This document shows, one piece after another, positions 4,791-5,349 of a DNA stretch of 5,349 bases. Each line of letters begins with the position of its first letter. The first letter of the stretch is position 1. Made by a program: the position numbers and the translations under genes. The stretch is from Nitrospira defluvii (GTDB taxonomy: Bacteria; Nitrospirota; Nitrospiria; Nitrospirales; Nitrospiraceae): NCBI GenBank assembly GCA_016199015.1, contig JACQHN010000068.1:1-5349 (forward strand). The letters are read 5' to 3'. Below the pieces are notes generated by a model that had not been told where the DNA came from, searched no databases, and saw only the letters and a list, made by a program, of their open reading frames with translations.

Positions 4791-4950
4791 GACCCCGCTT
4801 ACTTGACCTCGCCGGCAAGCGGGCGCATGCTTCCGAATGATGCCGCACCTCATTCCACGGTCTTTAACTCGCCGGCACAACCCGGGATCGTGCGACAGAG
4901 TCAGGGATTGCGCGTCTCGCGCGTGCGATTCGTTAGAGCGCCCCTTCGCG
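4791..4950. other. Divergent intergenic region before the TPR gene
   Basis: CCCGCTT (4794-4800) and AAGCGGG (4817-4823) form a 7-bp inverted repeat with a 16-nt loop. CTCGCCGGCA occurs twice (4808-4817 and 4868-4877). A possible plus-strand promoter is TTGCGC (4909-4914) with TTAGAG (4933-4938) 18 bp later, but it is weak. No gene is seen in this stretch. Confidence 0.35.
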
Positions 4951-5349
4951 ATGATCATGTGGCTCCTGCTTCTCGCTGTCCTGTCCGGCCAGCAACCGAT
5001 CTGGGCTCTCCCCCACTCAGCCTCTACGCCGAATGACTCTTCGGCCGGCACGCTGTCTGGCCATGAACTACTTCGGATCGGCGAGATCCACGACCATCAA
5101 CATCATTTTCTCGAAACGCTGACGTATTATCAGCTGGCCTTGTCGAGGTTCCGGGAGAGGAAGCAGCCCCGTGGCCTCGCCACCGCGTTGGTGAAAATTG
5201 CGCGGGTCTATGAACGCCAAGGGAAATTCCAGGAGGCCTACACCTCGCTCCAAGAAGCCCTTCCTATCGTTGCTCGATCGCCCGACCGGGCCGCCCATGC
5301 CGGCGCGCTCTTGGTGATGGGCCGCGTGGCAGCTCGACTGGGACACCGC
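4951..5349 (+). CDS. Exported TPR-repeat protein, 5' part only (continues past the window)
   Basis: The open frame starts at ATG 4951 and runs without a stop to the last base, 133 codons. MIMWLLLLAVLSGQQPIWA is a short hydrophobic signal peptide with probable signal-peptidase cleavage after A19. No lipobox cysteine is present, so a periplasmic or secreted location is likely. From about residue 38 the sequence is all helix in paired repeats. LATALVKIARVYERQGKFQE (76-95) with AYTSLQEALPIV is a good TPR unit, and AHAGALLVMGRVAARLGHR (115-133) starts the next. Such repeats bind partner proteins. The ribosome site is weak, and the second ATG at 4957 would serve equally well and still leave a signal peptide. 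It is divergent from the CBS gene across 249 bp. The C-terminal function cannot be known from this window. Confidence 0.8.
   Translation, partial: MIMWLLLLAVLSGQQPIWALPHSASTPNDSSAGTLSGHELLRIGEIHDHQHHFLETLTYYQLALSRFRERKQPRGLATALVKIARVYERQGKFQEAYTSLQEALPIVARSPDRAAHAGALLVMGRVAARLGHR

Noticed and set aside
4702..4848. N-terminal extension of the CBS protein to ATG 4848
   Set aside because: It would cross a good promoter and repeats, has Arg-rich unlikely sequence, and ATG 4701 has its own GGAGGT ribosome site.
5068..5346. Minus-strand 92-codon open frame at the right end
   Set aside because: It is antisense to the signal-peptide and TPR reading frame, which has recognisable protein features; the minus frame has none.
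1..5349. NotI recognition site, CRISPR array, tRNA or rRNA gene, transposase
   Set aside because: Reading both strands I saw no GCGGCCGC, no spaced repeat array, no cloverleaf or rRNA-like sequence and no transposase motif; a tool-based scan was not possible.

Overview
This looks like a chromosomal segment of a GC-rich Gram-negative bacterium that carries an inserted, AT-richer restriction-modification cassette. The flanking genes (a lone CBS-domain protein, a small zinc-ribbon protein, an eCIS/FtsH-type AAA+ relative and a secreted TPR protein) and the intergenic CCATnnG heptamer array remind me of Nitrospira-like genomes. That assignment is recollection rather than proof. Composition changes sharply: bases 1021-1080 are 22/60 GC, while bases 4081-4140 are 40/60 GC.

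Layout. Bases 1-185 are a regulatory region with a perfect 21-bp palindrome, a consensus -35 box and an inverted copy of the palindrome core over the -10. Bases 186-1256 (+) encode a D12-class (Dam-like) adenine DNA methyltransferase with an extra N-terminal segment of about 70 residues. Bases 1177-2121 (-) encode a NotI-family type II endonuclease. The two genes converge and overlap by 80 bp. Bases 2122-2355 are a junction without a clear gene. Bases 2356-2898 (-) encode a short AAA+ protein with a destroyed Walker A, an intact Walker B and lysine-rich tails. Bases 2899-3434 hold no convincing gene, only two weak small-ORF candidates and a GC-rich hairpin. Bases 3435-3794 (-) encode a zinc-ribbon protein, and bases 3931-4701 (-) a protein with paired CBS domains under a good promoter embedded in a palindrome and tandem repeats. 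From 4951 to the window end (+) runs the start of an exported TPR protein, which continues outside the window.

How the genes work together. The methyltransferase and endonuclease form a plausible type II restriction-modification pair. The endonuclease has the NotI-type cysteine cluster and an E-x-Q active site, but its partner should methylate adenine, so the pair probably does not recognise the GC-only NotI site. Expression control looks unusual on both sides. The methyltransferase promoter carries operator-like symmetry, and its product has a possible DNA-binding N-terminal extension, which suggests autoregulation. The endonuclease has a strong Shine-Dalgarno that best serves an out-of-frame 13-codon ORF rather than the endonuclease frame. 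The CBS and zinc-ribbon genes may be co-transcribed. No functional link between the cassette and the other genes is visible.
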